Assembly: GCA_001600355.1 (NCBI GenBank)
Contig: BCJU01000002.1
Coordinates: 3,658,001-3,722,000 of the forward strand
Direction: 5' to 3'
Source: Meira nashicola
Taxonomy: Eukaryota > Basidiomycota > Exobasidiomycetes > Exobasidiales > Brachybasidiaceae
Length of the DNA: 64,000 nucleotides
Part shown: positions 31,858 to 41,672 of the stretch, one piece after another
Layout: every line of letters begins with the position of its first letter
Position numbering within the stretch: position 1 is the stretch's first letter
Notes under the pieces: generated by a model
What the model was told of the DNA's origin: nothing
What the model saw: the letters and a program-made list of their open reading frames with translations, nothing else
Database searches by the model: none
Made by a program: the position numbers and the translations under genes

Positions 31858-32561
31858 CAATCGAACTTGTTGAAAGAGCATCTTGGTATTTAGGTAGATT
31901 TTATGCTCTTGCATTTGGAGCATTAGTTATTGCAGGTTGTGCAGCAACTGGAATTGAAAATTGTATTGCAATTGGAGTTGCAGGAGTTGTTGCAGGAGCA
32001 GCAGGAGCTTATAATCCAGGTTCAACAAAAGGTGAAAATGATCCAATTTTACCTACAAAAAGGGAGTTCATTGATCATGTCAAATTAAGTAACGTTGATG
32101 AAGCAAATTGGCCAAAAGTACAAACAACTGCAGGTTATCATTATGCATATGCAGTTCATGTTAATAATCAAACTGATCCATTTTATCTACCAAAACAATT
32201 AAATGAAGTTAAACAAGCTTTAACTTTTAACGGTAAATCTGTCACTTATACAAAACTCGAACATGGTTATCATGCAGAAGTTCTTTTGGCAGAAACTCGT
32301 GGTTTGTTTAGCTTGGTAAAAAGAGATTCCTATAATTCAATCGGTTATTATTTCGGTGAAGAAGATCCAAATGACGGTAATCCAAGTAGTGATACAATTA
32401 ATGATTTAGCTAATCAAGTTGCAAACGATTACGTAAATCAAGGTGCAATTCAAGCTTGTGTTACTCTCAACGGTCCTTCATCTGCTGCTTATACTGCAGG
32501 TACTATGACTCTTCAACATCAAGGTGATCCACCCGCCAGAAATGGACAATGTGGTACCTAA
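31851..32561 (+). CDS. Kex2-site, Gly/Ala-rich Cys protein (unknown family)
   Basis: The 236-residue product begins with a hydrophobic Gly/Ala-rich region (residues 17-53, with C30 and C38) that may act as a signal-anchor. It continues with two Lys-Arg sites (70-71 and 157-158) and a C-terminal 78-residue domain with C203 and C234. The lay-out (hydrophobic Cys-pair segment, KR, short C-terminal domain) resembles the protein at 56208-56933. Their C-terminal domains share a weak pattern of a helical SxIxD segment followed by a beta-like VT region. Processing by a Kex2-type protease and export are inferred. The start was chosen at Met14 of the longest frame because of its good context. Confidence 0.6.
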   Translation: MVAIELVERASWYLGRFYALAFGALVIAGCAATGIENCIAIGVAGVVAGAAGAYNPGSTKGENDPILPTKREFIDHVKLSNVDEANWPKVQTTAGYHYAYAVHVNNQTDPFYLPKQLNEVKQALTFNGKSVTYTKLEHGYHAEVLLAETRGLFSLVKRDSYNSIGYYFGEEDPNDGNPSSDTINDLANQVANDYVNQGAIQACVTLNGPSSAAYTAGTMTLQHQGDPPARNGQCGT

Positions 32562-32778
32562 AAATCAGGTAAACTTCTTTCTTTGTTTTATGCTCCGAAG
32601 CTTTTTGCCTCGTTGAAGCAATGTTCTCCTTATTCGCCTGCTTTCAACAAGCATCCTGTGGTCCTCTTTTTTATCTAATGAATCATATTTTAATACCCCA
32701 TTCTTTTCGTGAGTGCAGTTCTATGTCTTTTGCTGGATATCTATATAAGTATGATAATATACACTTTGTAGTCTCTGT

Positions 32779-33792
32779 CTATGATTGTGTGCCGACAATT
32801 GCATTGGGAAATCGTTCTTTTTCACTTGCATCAAACAATATCAATTCGCCATTTTTCCATTCTGCAGGACCGTTTGGTATTTGTTTTGCTCCTAAAAGAG
32901 AGATAATTTCCGGTTCAAGATTTGGTTCATCTTCGTATTGCCATTCAACTTCTCCTCCATACACTTTTGGAAGGTCATAAGGATGAATGATTTCGTGTAA
33001 TTTTCCTTGTTTTAGTTGATTTCCATCAACAATGAACATTTTGTTTCGTGTTCCTTCATCAAACCATTTTTGTATCCAACCCCAAATAGTCGTAAAGAAA
33101 GCAGGAACGTTTACTAAGGCTAATGTACCTAACGTTTCAGGATAATGAGCCGAATTTAAAACGGAAGCTTGTTTTAGATGATTACGTAATGTCCACATTG
33201 TACTTAAAGATGCTCCTCCTAAATCAACTATGCTGGTTACTTCGGAAATGATTCGAGGATTTTGATTGATATCTTCCCCTTCAACAGGATGTTCTTTTGC
33301 TAATAAAAAAGACGCCATAGGTAGCCAAAGTCTATTCATCAATTCGGTCAAGATTGCAATTCGTTCAAATTGTCTCTTTGATGGAACGCTAAACATTTCC
33401 TTTTGTCTTTCTGAATCTAAGGAACCAGGTCGTAAAACGAAGATCGGTCTACCTTGTTTATCCCTTCTACCTAAAAATCTAGGATAATGTCTTCTACTTT
33501 GATCTAATTCATTTGCAGATGCTGTTCGATAAAGGTGTTCAAGATTGATCTCTTTTCTCCATTCATCTGTCGCACTGAATTGTTCTATTGCTTTCTCAAC
33601 GTTGAATTTACGTGCACGTAAAAATCGAAGAATCGTTACTTCATCAAACCAAGTTTCAGAAGAAGATGAAGATCCAAACTGTGATTCTACTTTTTGTTTG
33701 AAAGTGTTGTATGCAGTTTGTTGACTTTCATTCAAATTTCCGTGCCATCCTTGTGGTATTATAACCTTTGTCTTTACCTCTGATGACGACAT
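32779..33792 (-). CDS. CRAL-TRIO (Sec14-like) lipid-transfer protein
   Basis: The 337-residue product carries an N-terminal CRAL-TRIO-N helix region (WFDEVTILRFLRARKFNVEKA, residues about 50-70) and the lipid-binding CRAL-TRIO domain. The latter shows SIVDLGGASLSTMW, NSAHYPETLGTLALVNVPAFFTTIW and the closing LPKVYGGEVEW. This is the hallmark pattern of Sec14-type phosphatidylinositol/phosphatidylcholine transfer proteins. It acts in the cytosol at Golgi or other membranes. Start 33792 is preferred; an upstream in-frame Met (33840) would add a hydrophobic stretch not usual in the family. Confidence 0.9.
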   Translation of the reverse strand: MSSSEVKTKVIIPQGWHGNLNESQQTAYNTFKQKVESQFGSSSSSETWFDEVTILRFLRARKFNVEKAIEQFSATDEWRKEINLEHLYRTASANELDQSRRHYPRFLGRRDKQGRPIFVLRPGSLDSERQKEMFSVPSKRQFERIAILTELMNRLWLPMASFLLAKEHPVEGEDINQNPRIISEVTSIVDLGGASLSTMWTLRNHLKQASVLNSAHYPETLGTLALVNVPAFFTTIWGWIQKWFDEGTRNKMFIVDGNQLKQGKLHEIIHPYDLPKVYGGEVEWQYEDEPNLEPEIISLLGAKQIPNGPAEWKNGELILFDASEKERFPNAIVGTQS

Positions 33793-33840
33793 AGGTAAAA
33801 GTACAAAGATTGATGATGTCAAAAGCGAAGAAATACACAT

Positions 33841-34289
33841 TCATGCAGTTTACTCAAAGTCCCCGAAACGCGTCAAGAGTGAAATTATGTGCCCTATTTC
33901 CTCCTGCAAGAGGGGCGGGGGCATGTTTTGTCACCTTTGCATTTTTCCTTCCCCGCACCTCCGATACATAATTAAGCACCGCGGTAATAATGATAATCAG
34001 AGTAATAATGATGTAGTTCTTATTCTGAAAAGATGAAATTTTGGCATCCTCGATTTGTAATGATGATGACTGCATTTATGTAAGCAAAGTATTTTCATTT
34101 TTCTTACCTAAGCAATATTATCTTATTTGGCCCTCGGCTTTCGGTGATAAAGTCGGCGTTAAGAAATAAGTACGGAGACATTTGAAAGCGTAAAAGATAA
34201 AGTTGTCAATTTGTAGCTGAAATGGTATTAAAATAAGAATAGCATATCTTTTTTCGGACGATTGAATTTTCCTTAGAAAAAAAGCAACA
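33841..34289. other. divergent intergenic region (Sec14-like / DUF2306)
   Basis: About 450 bp are without a clear TATA box. Short ORFs have no recognisable content. Confidence 0.45.
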
Positions 34290-35202
34290 ATGGCTGCTAA
34301 TGAAAAGAAGAAAGTGCCACAAACACAAGATAATAGATCACAATTTGGTTGGAAGGATGTTCCACTCCGATATCAATTTCCACTTTCTTTAGTTCTTATC
34401 TTTTTCGCAGCAATTTTACTCTTTCCTTCACCTGAGGGAAATGAAGATGCACCAATCTTTCAATCTGCTCGTGAAGAGGTGAGTTGGTAATAATGTTGAA
34501 AGTAAAGTAAGTAGAAATGCTAACACTCTCTTCTTTATTTAGGATGGTCAACATTTTGGTGCTAATCGATTAAAAGATGCTCCAATTCTTTACGGTTTAG
34601 CTCATTCAGTAATGGGAGCTTTATGGTGTGTGTGCATTCCCTTGCAAAACATCAAATCCATACGTCAAAAGTATCCCGTCGTGCATAGATATAGTGGAAG
34701 GTTAGCCATCCTTTCAAGCTTTTCGTTAGGAATATCGGGTATGCTTTTTAGCCCTTATAAGCTAGTTTTCACTGCACCAGCTTTTCATCTTCATCGTCTT
34801 CGTGTAGGGTTCGATGATCAAAAGTATACAATTCTCTTTTGGCCTTCATTTGATTTTGGAATTTGGATTATAGGTCCTGCATTTCTTATACCAGCCTTTT
34901 TTACCATTAAAACTGCAAGAGCAAAAAAGTTTGAAGATCATCGTTATTGGGCAAAAGTGTTAACAATTTTTGGTTATGTAGTACCTTTGCAAAGAGTATT
35001 TATGATTTTATTAAATATAGTAGGATTTGGTATTCTTCCTTATTTAACTCCAGCTCAAAAGTCTTTCTTTGGTTGCCCTGACGATTTATCAATTTCCGCT
35101 AAATCAGCTGCAGAAAAGGCAGGTTTCGCATGGACAACATGGGCATCTGCAATCGTTATGATTACGTATACAATAAAAATCAAAGACGGAATAAAGTCAT
35201 AA
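34290..35202 (+). CDS. DUF2306 membrane protein
   Basis: Exons 34290-34478 and 34543-35202 flank a 64-nt GTGAGT intron, giving 282 residues. The protein has about six hydrophobic segments. Conserved His residues lie in HRYSGRL (after TM2-3) and EDHRYWAKVL, the pattern of predicted membrane proteins of family DUF2306 (PF10067). The function of this family is not established; the paired His suggest haem or metal binding. The rejoined exon boundary reads REEDGQHFG and keeps a single frame. Confidence 0.78.
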
Positions 35203-35954
35203 ATTGCTTTCTCATTATTTTGCACACACTAATGCATGTAAATCTCATTGATAGGAAGCGGTGATTTAATAATTTTGTTCTAGCTTAAAAAATCGCATAC
35301 TTTCCTCGCTTTATGCACGTCACATACGCGTTTTAAAATCCAACTCCCTGACATTTGGTATGCTTGCTTGTCTGTAGTTTGTGGCTGGCTGCGTTTCAAC
35401 CCGGCCTAGACCTTGTGTGTGTGCGTGTATTTTATCTTCATGATCGACATGAGATTTTAAGAAAAACGCGCTAAAGATGCGTGTGGCATGCGTCAACCGC
35501 ACGTCAGAATGATGTTAATGACTACATACATTAATTAAGATTCTTCTGCACAAAGATCAATTGCACAGCCTATTACCATGTGTTGCATACATATATATAC
35601 ATATACATCATTTGTCTCACAAAAAGTGCATTAGCACTCTTTCTTATACTAACAAACATACTCTATAAGGAGGAGGAAACCGTTTTAGCATGAGAATGTG
35701 TGTGTTTGTGCAACGTGTACATCCCCACAGCCTCAAAATTCTGACAACATTCCCGTTCTAAATCGCGCAAAAGGAGGATAAGGAAAGTATGTATGCATGC
35801 ATGCATGTTTAACACATAACTTCCTCTTTCAATTCTTAAAGAAGAAAGATCAGTGGTACAATTAGAGAAGATATATAAATCAATCTTTCTCTTTTTTTCC
35901 TTTTCAAAGAAAATCCCCCCAATCACCTTTCCTCCACTCATTCAATCCGACAAA
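35203..35954. other. long intergenic region upstream of collagen-like gene
   Basis: About 750 bp. A TATATAAAT box at 35872-35880 lies 83 nt before the next ATG. A GCATGC tandem (about 35794-35806) and alternating TG/TA runs (near 35415-35430 and 35590-35608) are simple sequence. No gene is seen. Confidence 0.5.
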
Positions 35955-36743
35955 ATGAAAGCTCAATTCGCATCAGTTGCTGCTTTAATTTTAGCATTAC
36001 CTGCTATTGAAGCAGCTGCCGTTTATCCTGCTCCAACTCAAGCACCAGCATTACAAAAGCGTGTTTTTCCAACTGGAAGTGCAGAAGTTGAATCATTTTT
36101 AAAAACTGTTGATCCTGCTCAATTATCAACTTATTTCTCTTGGGCTGCTCACGGTGATGGATCTTTTACAACTCATGCTGAATCTTTTATTTCTGCCAAT
36201 AGCGCTCAATTAGCTTCTTATTTATCTGCAAAATCAATTGATCCTGCTCAAGCAAGTGCAATCGCTGCTGGTTTAGGTGGTGCAAGTGGTTTAGCTGCTG
36301 CCGGTGCTGCCGGTGCTGCTGGAGCCAATGGTGCTAATGGAGCCAACGGTGCTGAAGGCGCCAATGGTGCAAACAGCCAAAATGGTGGTGATGCAAACGG
36401 TGCTAATGGTCAAAATGGTCAAAATGGTGAAGGTGCTAATGGCGAAGGTGCTAACGGTGCAAATGGATCAAACAGTACAAATTCTGGTGCTGCCGGCGCG
36501 GCAGGAGCAGCTGGAGCAGCAGGTGCTTTAGGTGCAGGTGCAGCCGGAGCAGCAGGTGCAAATGGATCAAACAGTACAAACGGTACTTCAACTTCTTCAG
36601 GAACACTAAACAACGGCACAAGTTCAACTTCAGCAACAGGAGCACAAAGAACAGCTGGTTCAAATGGTGCATTATCTCTTGCTACTAGTATCGCAGGTCC
36701 TGCAACAGTTGCTGCGGTTATGTTGGCCTTCTTGGGACTATAA
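35955..36743 (+). CDS. collagen-like Gly-X-Y, GPI-anchor-type cell-wall protein
   Basis: The 262-residue protein starts with a signal peptide (residues 1-19) and has a Lys-Arg near residue 35. A 70-residue folded segment rich in Ser/Ala follows. The middle (residues about 110-210) is made of Gly-Ala-Asn and Gly-Ala-Ala triplets with a few Glu/Gln variants, a collagen-like pattern. A Ser/Thr/Asn-rich stretch and a C-terminal hydrophobic tail preceded by small residues fit a GPI-anchor signal. It is probably a wall protein. The start is set by signal-peptide position and the TATA box 83 nt upstream; the in-frame ATG at 35853 would precede the TATA box. Confidence 0.78.
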   Translation: MKAQFASVAALILALPAIEAAAVYPAPTQAPALQKRVFPTGSAEVESFLKTVDPAQLSTYFSWAAHGDGSFTTHAESFISANSAQLASYLSAKSIDPAQASAIAAGLGGASGLAAAGAAGAAGANGANGANGAEGANGANSQNGGDANGANGQNGQNGEGANGEGANGANGSNSTNSGAAGAAGAAGAAGALGAGAAGAAGANGSNSTNGTSTSSGTLNNGTSSTSATGAQRTAGSNGALSLATSIAGPATVAAVMLAFLGL

Positions 36744-36951
36744 TTGCAATTGATATATACCCCCTCTCTCTCTTTCTGTTTATCCGTAACTTATTTACCC
36801 GATCGTGCCTTGCCCCTTCTCCACTAAAAAGAGAAAGTGCGGCTTTGCAAAAAACAACTGTATTCTTTTTTTCCCTCTAGTTAAATTTATTCGAAATTCA
36901 ATCATACACACGCGCCGCTCTAACCCTTGGCACGCACTATCGGTCGAACTT

Positions 36952-37149
36952 TAATCGGTTCTAGTGAGGTAATCTTTTCACGCTAATCGGTAACACTTCG
37001 GTGAATTCGGCGCGCTAAAGGTTTACTAGTCCTAATAGAATAAATGCGGAGAAGAAAACCTCTCCACACTCGCTTAAAATTCGTTTCACTTTTCTTTTCT
37101 TCTTTCTTTTCCTACTGCACTTGTCCGCTCTTTTACCTTTGTAATCGGT
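36952..37149 (+). repeat. three TAATCGGT octamers upstream of GH31 gene
   Basis: Direct repeats at 36952-36959, 36984-36991 and 37142-37149, all in the same orientation. Further AATCGG/ATCGGT partial copies lie between them. They may be binding sites for a regulator of the alpha-glucosidase gene. Confidence 0.4.
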
Positions 37150-37289
37150 GACTAAAATATAAAAATCGGATACACAATTCACCGATAACGCTAATCAATG
37201 GTCGATTACAAACGGAACTCATTCTTTTAGCGTCGGAAGGTTTCGCCGGAATTGATGAAAGATGGGCCCCCACAATGAGAATCAAGAGG

Positions 37290-37297
37290 TATAAAAA
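37290..37297 (+). promoter_or_regulatory. TATA box of GH31 alpha-glucosidase gene
   Basis: TATAAAAA, 65 nt before the ATG at 37355. Confidence 0.6.
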
Positions 37298-37354
37298 GGA
37301 GCTACATTGGGTTGAATAACTTGTTTTCCTCTTTATCAAGTTCAATCAGTCAAG

Positions 37355-40300
37355 ATGCGGTTCTTACAATCTTTCTTGAGCCTGTCTCTTTTGGCTCAAA
37401 TCGCTCTTGCTTTACCAAGGTCAATCGAACTTCATTCTCGTCAATCAGAGGATGTAATTAAACCTTCTTATAATACTTCTTCTTGCCCAGGTTATAAAAT
37501 CGCAGGAGAAGTTAAAGAAAGTAAAGCAGGTTTTACAGTACCTTTATCTTTAGCAGGTCAATCCTGTAATGCATATGGAGTTGACGTTCAAAATTTAACT
37601 TTAGCAGTCGTTTATGAAAAAGAACATCAATTACACGTTCATATTTATGATACAGCAAAACAACAATATCAATTACCAAACGATTTGATCTTTAATCGTT
37701 CAGAATCTGATCCTGAAAAAGTTAAAAATGCAGCAACAAAAGAAACAAGTCATTTAGAATTTCATCATACGGCCGAAAATGATTCAAATTCAAAAGATCC
37801 ATGGGCATTTTGGATTACAAGAAAGGGAGCTCAAACGCCTTTATTCGATACTAGACCGGCCAATATTCCAACTTACGATCAACCTTTCAATGCAAGTACA
37901 AGTAGTAATCGTAATTCAACTGCAATGCCAAATCATAATTTAATCTTTGAAAATCAATACCTTCAATTAAGTTCTGCTTTACCAAAAGATGCAAACATTT
38001 ATGGTTTAGGAGAACGTTATTCGGGAGGTGGAATTGGTGATGCAGGTTGGCGATTAAATCCAGATGAAATGCTTCAACCTTTTTTCACTCTTGATGCAGG
38101 AGATCCATTGGAATCAAATATGTACGGCTATCAACCAATTTATTTGGAAGTAAGAAATGGAACAGATGATAAACTTGAATCACACGTTGTACATTATCAA
38201 AACACAGCAGGCTTGGATGTGATTATGCGTCCGGGTGTAATTCAATATCGTGCAATCGGTGGTACGTTGGATTTCCGATTCTTTTCTGGAGAAACTGGAA
38301 ATTCAACAACATCCTCTGATGATAAAAACTCAGAAGAAACATCCATCTCAACAAACACTCCACAAACAGCAATGGAACAATATGTTCAATTTATCAACCT
38401 TCCACTCATGGTTCCTGATTGGTCTTTTGGTTTCCATCTCTTACGTTGGGGTTATAAAACTACACAAGATTTACGTGAAATTCATCAATCAATGAAAGAT
38501 GCAGACGTTCCATTAGAAGTTATGTGGAGTGATATCGATTATTTACAATCTTTCCGTGATTTCACAGTTGATCCGAACAGATTCCCTGATTTAGGATCTT
38601 TCGTGAAAGAATTGAATGATAACAATCAACATTATATTCCAATCATTGATGCTGCCATTCCTGCTGCACCTCAAAATGAAACAGACGTTTATGCTCCTGG
38701 AACACGTGGAAAAGAATTGGACGTCTTTCTTAAAAATGATAATGGAAGTGTTTATGTTGGACAAGTTTGGCCAGGATATACTTATTTCGTCGATGAACAT
38801 CATCCAAAAGCAGATCAATGGTGGACAGAAGCATATACGAATTTATCACAAAAGATTAACTTTAGTGGAATTTGGCAAGATATGAACGAACCAAGTTCAT
38901 TTATTGTCGGTTCAGCTGGAAATCCAAATAATCTTACAGGTGGAAATACGGAACACGTTACAGCAACTTCTGTCAACGGTTGGCCAGAAGGATATAATAA
39001 TAACACTTCGGGTAATTCAGGCAATGTTACAGTAAACGGAACTTTAACTTATACTGGTGATAATGTCTTGTATCAAAAACGATTCTTTGCCCGTCAAGAA
39101 AGCGGTGGTGACTCTTCTTCCCCACCTCCATTCAATTCAAGTGATTTCCATTATTCACCCGCTAATCACTCTTACACCAATGTTACTCAACGTTTCTTAT
39201 GGGATCCTCCATATGCAATTCACAACGGACTTGATTCTCCAACTGATTTAGTTGACAATTTGAACAAGAAAACTGTTGCAATGGATACAGTTTCAGTTGG
39301 CGGTAAATTTTATGACGTTCACAACCTTGATGGTACTTTATTAATGATGCACACTTATGATGCATTAAGAAAGATTAAACCACAAGAACGTCCTTTTATC
39401 GTCGGTAGATCAACATATCCAGGTGCAGGAAAGTACGTTTCGCATTGGTTAGGTGACAATTATAGTAAATGGCAATATCTCGCTAAGAATATTCAAGGTG
39501 CATTACAATTCCAATTATTCGGTATTCCAACAGTTGGTGCAGATACTTGCGGTTTCAATGGAAATACAGATGAAGATTTATGCAATAGATGGATGCAATT
39601 AAGTTCATTTATGCCTTTCTTTAGAAATCATAATACTGAAGGTGCTATCGGCCAAGAACCTTTCCGTTGGGATTCAGTTGCAAACGCTTCTCGTATTTCA
39701 ATCGGTAAAAGATATGAAATTTTACCTGAAATTTATACTGCTCGTGCAAGATCAAGTCAAACAGGCGCTCCTTTAGTTAAATCTTTATGGATGGAATTCG
39801 CATCTGCTTCTCAATTTGAACAATTACGTAAAGTTGACACTCAATACTTATTAGGATCAAACCTTCTTGTTTCCCCAGTCTTGGAACCAAATGCAAGTAC
39901 CGTTACAGCATACTTCCCTGAAGCAAATGGAAATTGGCGTAACATTTTCACATATGAAGCATTAAATGTTACTTCAAACAAAAATACTACTATTCCAGCT
40001 CCTCTTTCAACAATTAATGTTCATTTAAGGCCAGGTCGTGCAATCCTTTCTTATACACAACCAAAATACACAATCGCCGAAACAACTCAACAGCCATACA
40101 AATTAATTGTTAATTTGGACAAAAACGCTTCTGCTTCAGGAAATGCTTATCTTGATGACGGTAAAAGTATGCCTCCAACGGATAATCGTGAAGTTACATT
40201 CAAGGTTAACAATGGTACTTTAACAGGAAAATCAACTGGATCATACAAAGTTAATAATACTCTTCAAGAAATCATTCTTCTGGGTGTTGAACAAAAACCT

Positions 40301-40426
40301 TCTTCTCTCAAATCTGGAGATCGTGATTTATTGAATTCAGCTAAATTTGATCAATCACGCAACATGCTCAACATGACTGATGTTAACGCTGATTTGAACG
40401 GCGATTGGAGCATTTCTTGGAATTGA
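37355..40426 (+). CDS. secreted GH31 alpha-glucosidase
   Basis: This 1023-residue single-exon enzyme has a signal peptide (residues 1-19) and many N-glycosylation sequons. The GH31 nucleophile lies in GIWQDMNEP (Asp509) and the acid/base in HWLGDN (Asp701). The N-terminal galactose-mutarotase-like domain (YGLGERYSGG) and the C-terminal beta domains are present. An insert of about 110 residues separates the two catalytic segments, as in fungal maltases. It hydrolyses terminal alpha-1,4 (and often alpha-1,6) glucose from maltose and dextrins outside the cell. A TATA box and three TAATCGGT repeats upstream suggest regulated expression. Confidence 0.95.
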   Translation: MRFLQSFLSLSLLAQIALALPRSIELHSRQSEDVIKPSYNTSSCPGYKIAGEVKESKAGFTVPLSLAGQSCNAYGVDVQNLTLAVVYEKEHQLHVHIYDTAKQQYQLPNDLIFNRSESDPEKVKNAATKETSHLEFHHTAENDSNSKDPWAFWITRKGAQTPLFDTRPANIPTYDQPFNASTSSNRNSTAMPNHNLIFENQYLQLSSALPKDANIYGLGERYSGGGIGDAGWRLNPDEMLQPFFTLDAGDPLESNMYGYQPIYLEVRNGTDDKLESHVVHYQNTAGLDVIMRPGVIQYRAIGGTLDFRFFSGETGNSTTSSDDKNSEETSISTNTPQTAMEQYVQFINLPLMVPDWSFGFHLLRWGYKTTQDLREIHQSMKDADVPLEVMWSDIDYLQSFRDFTVDPNRFPDLGSFVKELNDNNQHYIPIIDAAIPAAPQNETDVYAPGTRGKELDVFLKNDNGSVYVGQVWPGYTYFVDEHHPKADQWWTEAYTNLSQKINFSGIWQDMNEPSSFIVGSAGNPNNLTGGNTEHVTATSVNGWPEGYNNNTSGNSGNVTVNGTLTYTGDNVLYQKRFFARQESGGDSSSPPPFNSSDFHYSPANHSYTNVTQRFLWDPPYAIHNGLDSPTDLVDNLNKKTVAMDTVSVGGKFYDVHNLDGTLLMMHTYDALRKIKPQERPFIVGRSTYPGAGKYVSHWLGDNYSKWQYLAKNIQGALQFQLFGIPTVGADTCGFNGNTDEDLCNRWMQLSSFMPFFRNHNTEGAIGQEPFRWDSVANASRISIGKRYEILPEIYTARARSSQTGAPLVKSLWMEFASASQFEQLRKVDTQYLLGSNLLVSPVLEPNASTVTAYFPEANGNWRNIFTYEALNVTSNKNTTIPAPLSTINVHLRPGRAILSYTQPKYTIAETTQQPYKLIVNLDKNASASGNAYLDDGKSMPPTDNREVTFKVNNGTLTGKSTGSYKVNNTLQEIILLGVEQKPSSLKSGDRDLLNSAKFDQSRNMLNMTDVNADLNGDWSISWN

Positions 40427-40461
40427 TATACAGTATGTAATACACAAAAATAATACAAATT

Positions 40462-41445
40462 TCATAAAGATTTCATAATGAATTCATTCACAATATTCAT
40501 TACCTCTCGAACTTCTTCCCAATCATTCACTTTGATAAGACATGGTTGCTTGTTGTCAGTTATTTGAGATGCAATAATTTCTCGTATCTTTTCATCTGAA
40601 CAACGAACTTTGAATTTTTCTAAATCTGCCTTGATGATCGTATTGTAAAGACTTGTACTTTGACCGATGATCAAACCTAAATTTGCTTCCAATAAGCTGC
40701 CCAAATCCGTCGTACTATCGCCTACATATATTGTAATGAGATCCAAATCAGAAGGATACGTTTGTATTATCCTTCGCATTTCACGTACTTTATGCTGTCC
40801 CGTACGAATACCTCCTTCACCGGGACGAAAAGAACGTTCTTCCAACATTTTTGCATCATAACTCTTTGTCAATCTACCTGTTCCTAAGCCGGTACTCTTA
40901 TCCATCTCAATCTCATTTGCGCATATAGAAGTTGGCATCCATCTATTACCATTAGCCTTTTTAAGAGCTGCTGCAATGAAACGAGCGCTCCAACCAACGC
41001 TGATGATATGATATTGCCAATTCAATCCATAATGATGTATTGTCGACCAGTCTTTACGAAATTGTACGTTATCAATTGCCCTATTTTCAAGTTCTGTCGG
41101 ATTAGCATCAAGAAATAATCCTCCATCTTCAATACGTTTTTGTGATGCTAATTCAACGACATCAAGACTTTCTTGATAAGCCCACTGCTCTTCCCATCCC
41201 TTTCCTAGATTGCACTCTTTTCTAGGTATTGTAATAGAATCATTCTTCTTTGAACTTTCTGCTAAATACTGCCATTCTTTTTCATGTTGTTTCAAATCCT
41301 CCACATATGCTTTCCCATATTCTGCAAATGGTGGCCCTTTATGCTTTTCATCTGGAGGTGCAATCAATGATAAAGTGTCATGAGAAGTGATTGTTTCATC
41401 CCAATCAATGAAGAGAACTTCTTGAAATTTCTTCTTGCCTTGCAT
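40462..41445 (-). CDS. HAD-superfamily phosphatase, yeast YCR015C/CTO1-like
   Basis: The 327-residue product begins near the HAD motif I FIDWDETIT (Asp14, Asp16) and has a motif IV in IYVGDSTTDLGSL near residue 250. The long middle with EDGGLFLDANPTE and the SVGWSARFI segment match fungal relatives of yeast YCR015C (Cto1), a poorly characterised phosphatase-like protein. The start at 41445 is preferred over an in-frame Met at 41487: a TATAAA box (41497-41502, minus) lies 52-57 nt before the former but only 10-15 nt before the latter. It converges on the GH31 gene. Confidence 0.78.
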   Translation of the reverse strand: MQGKKKFQEVLFIDWDETITSHDTLSLIAPPDEKHKGPPFAEYGKAYVEDLKQHEKEWQYLAESSKKNDSITIPRKECNLGKGWEEQWAYQESLDVVELASQKRIEDGGLFLDANPTELENRAIDNVQFRKDWSTIHHYGLNWQYHIISVGWSARFIAAALKKANGNRWMPTSICANEIEMDKSTGLGTGRLTKSYDAKMLEERSFRPGEGGIRTGQHKVREMRRIIQTYPSDLDLITIYVGDSTTDLGSLLEANLGLIIGQSTSLYNTIIKADLEKFKVRCSDEKIREIIASQITDNKQPCLIKVNDWEEVREVMNIVNEFIMKSL

Positions 41446-41672
41446 ATCAAGTAGGTCATCGTTATAAACAAGGTAGCATTGGAGCATTTAGTCGGGTTTA
41501 TATGCAACACTGGCGTGCGGCCACGTTCAAAAGAACTCTAACGCGCTGAGCACCTCATGCTGAGCACCTCATTACTTTTTCACTCGGACTGGTCGTTTCA
41601 GGAATCAAATATATCATTATTTGCATTAATACAGAAAGAAATTGACATTTTAGTCAATATATAGGAAAGTAC

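Larger units (their letters stand above)
36744..37354. other. alpha-glucosidase promoter region
   Basis: 611 bp. A TATAAAAA box at 37290-37297 lies 65 nt before the ATG. The octamer TAATCGGT occurs three times (36952-36959, 36984-36991, 37142-37149). No gene is seen. Confidence 0.55.

Noticed and set aside
31723..31900. Programmed -1 frameshift or intron fusing the small membrane ORF to the main ORF
   Set aside because: No X-XXY-YYZ slippery heptamer lies in the overlap at 31.85 kb or 56.92 kb. The one plausible 60-nt GT-AG segment at 31.80-31.86 kb keeps the wrong frame.
36419..36672. Antisense Pro/Ala- and Leu-rich ORFs in the collagen-like gene
   Set aside because: They are mirror products of the Gly-X-Y triplet DNA.
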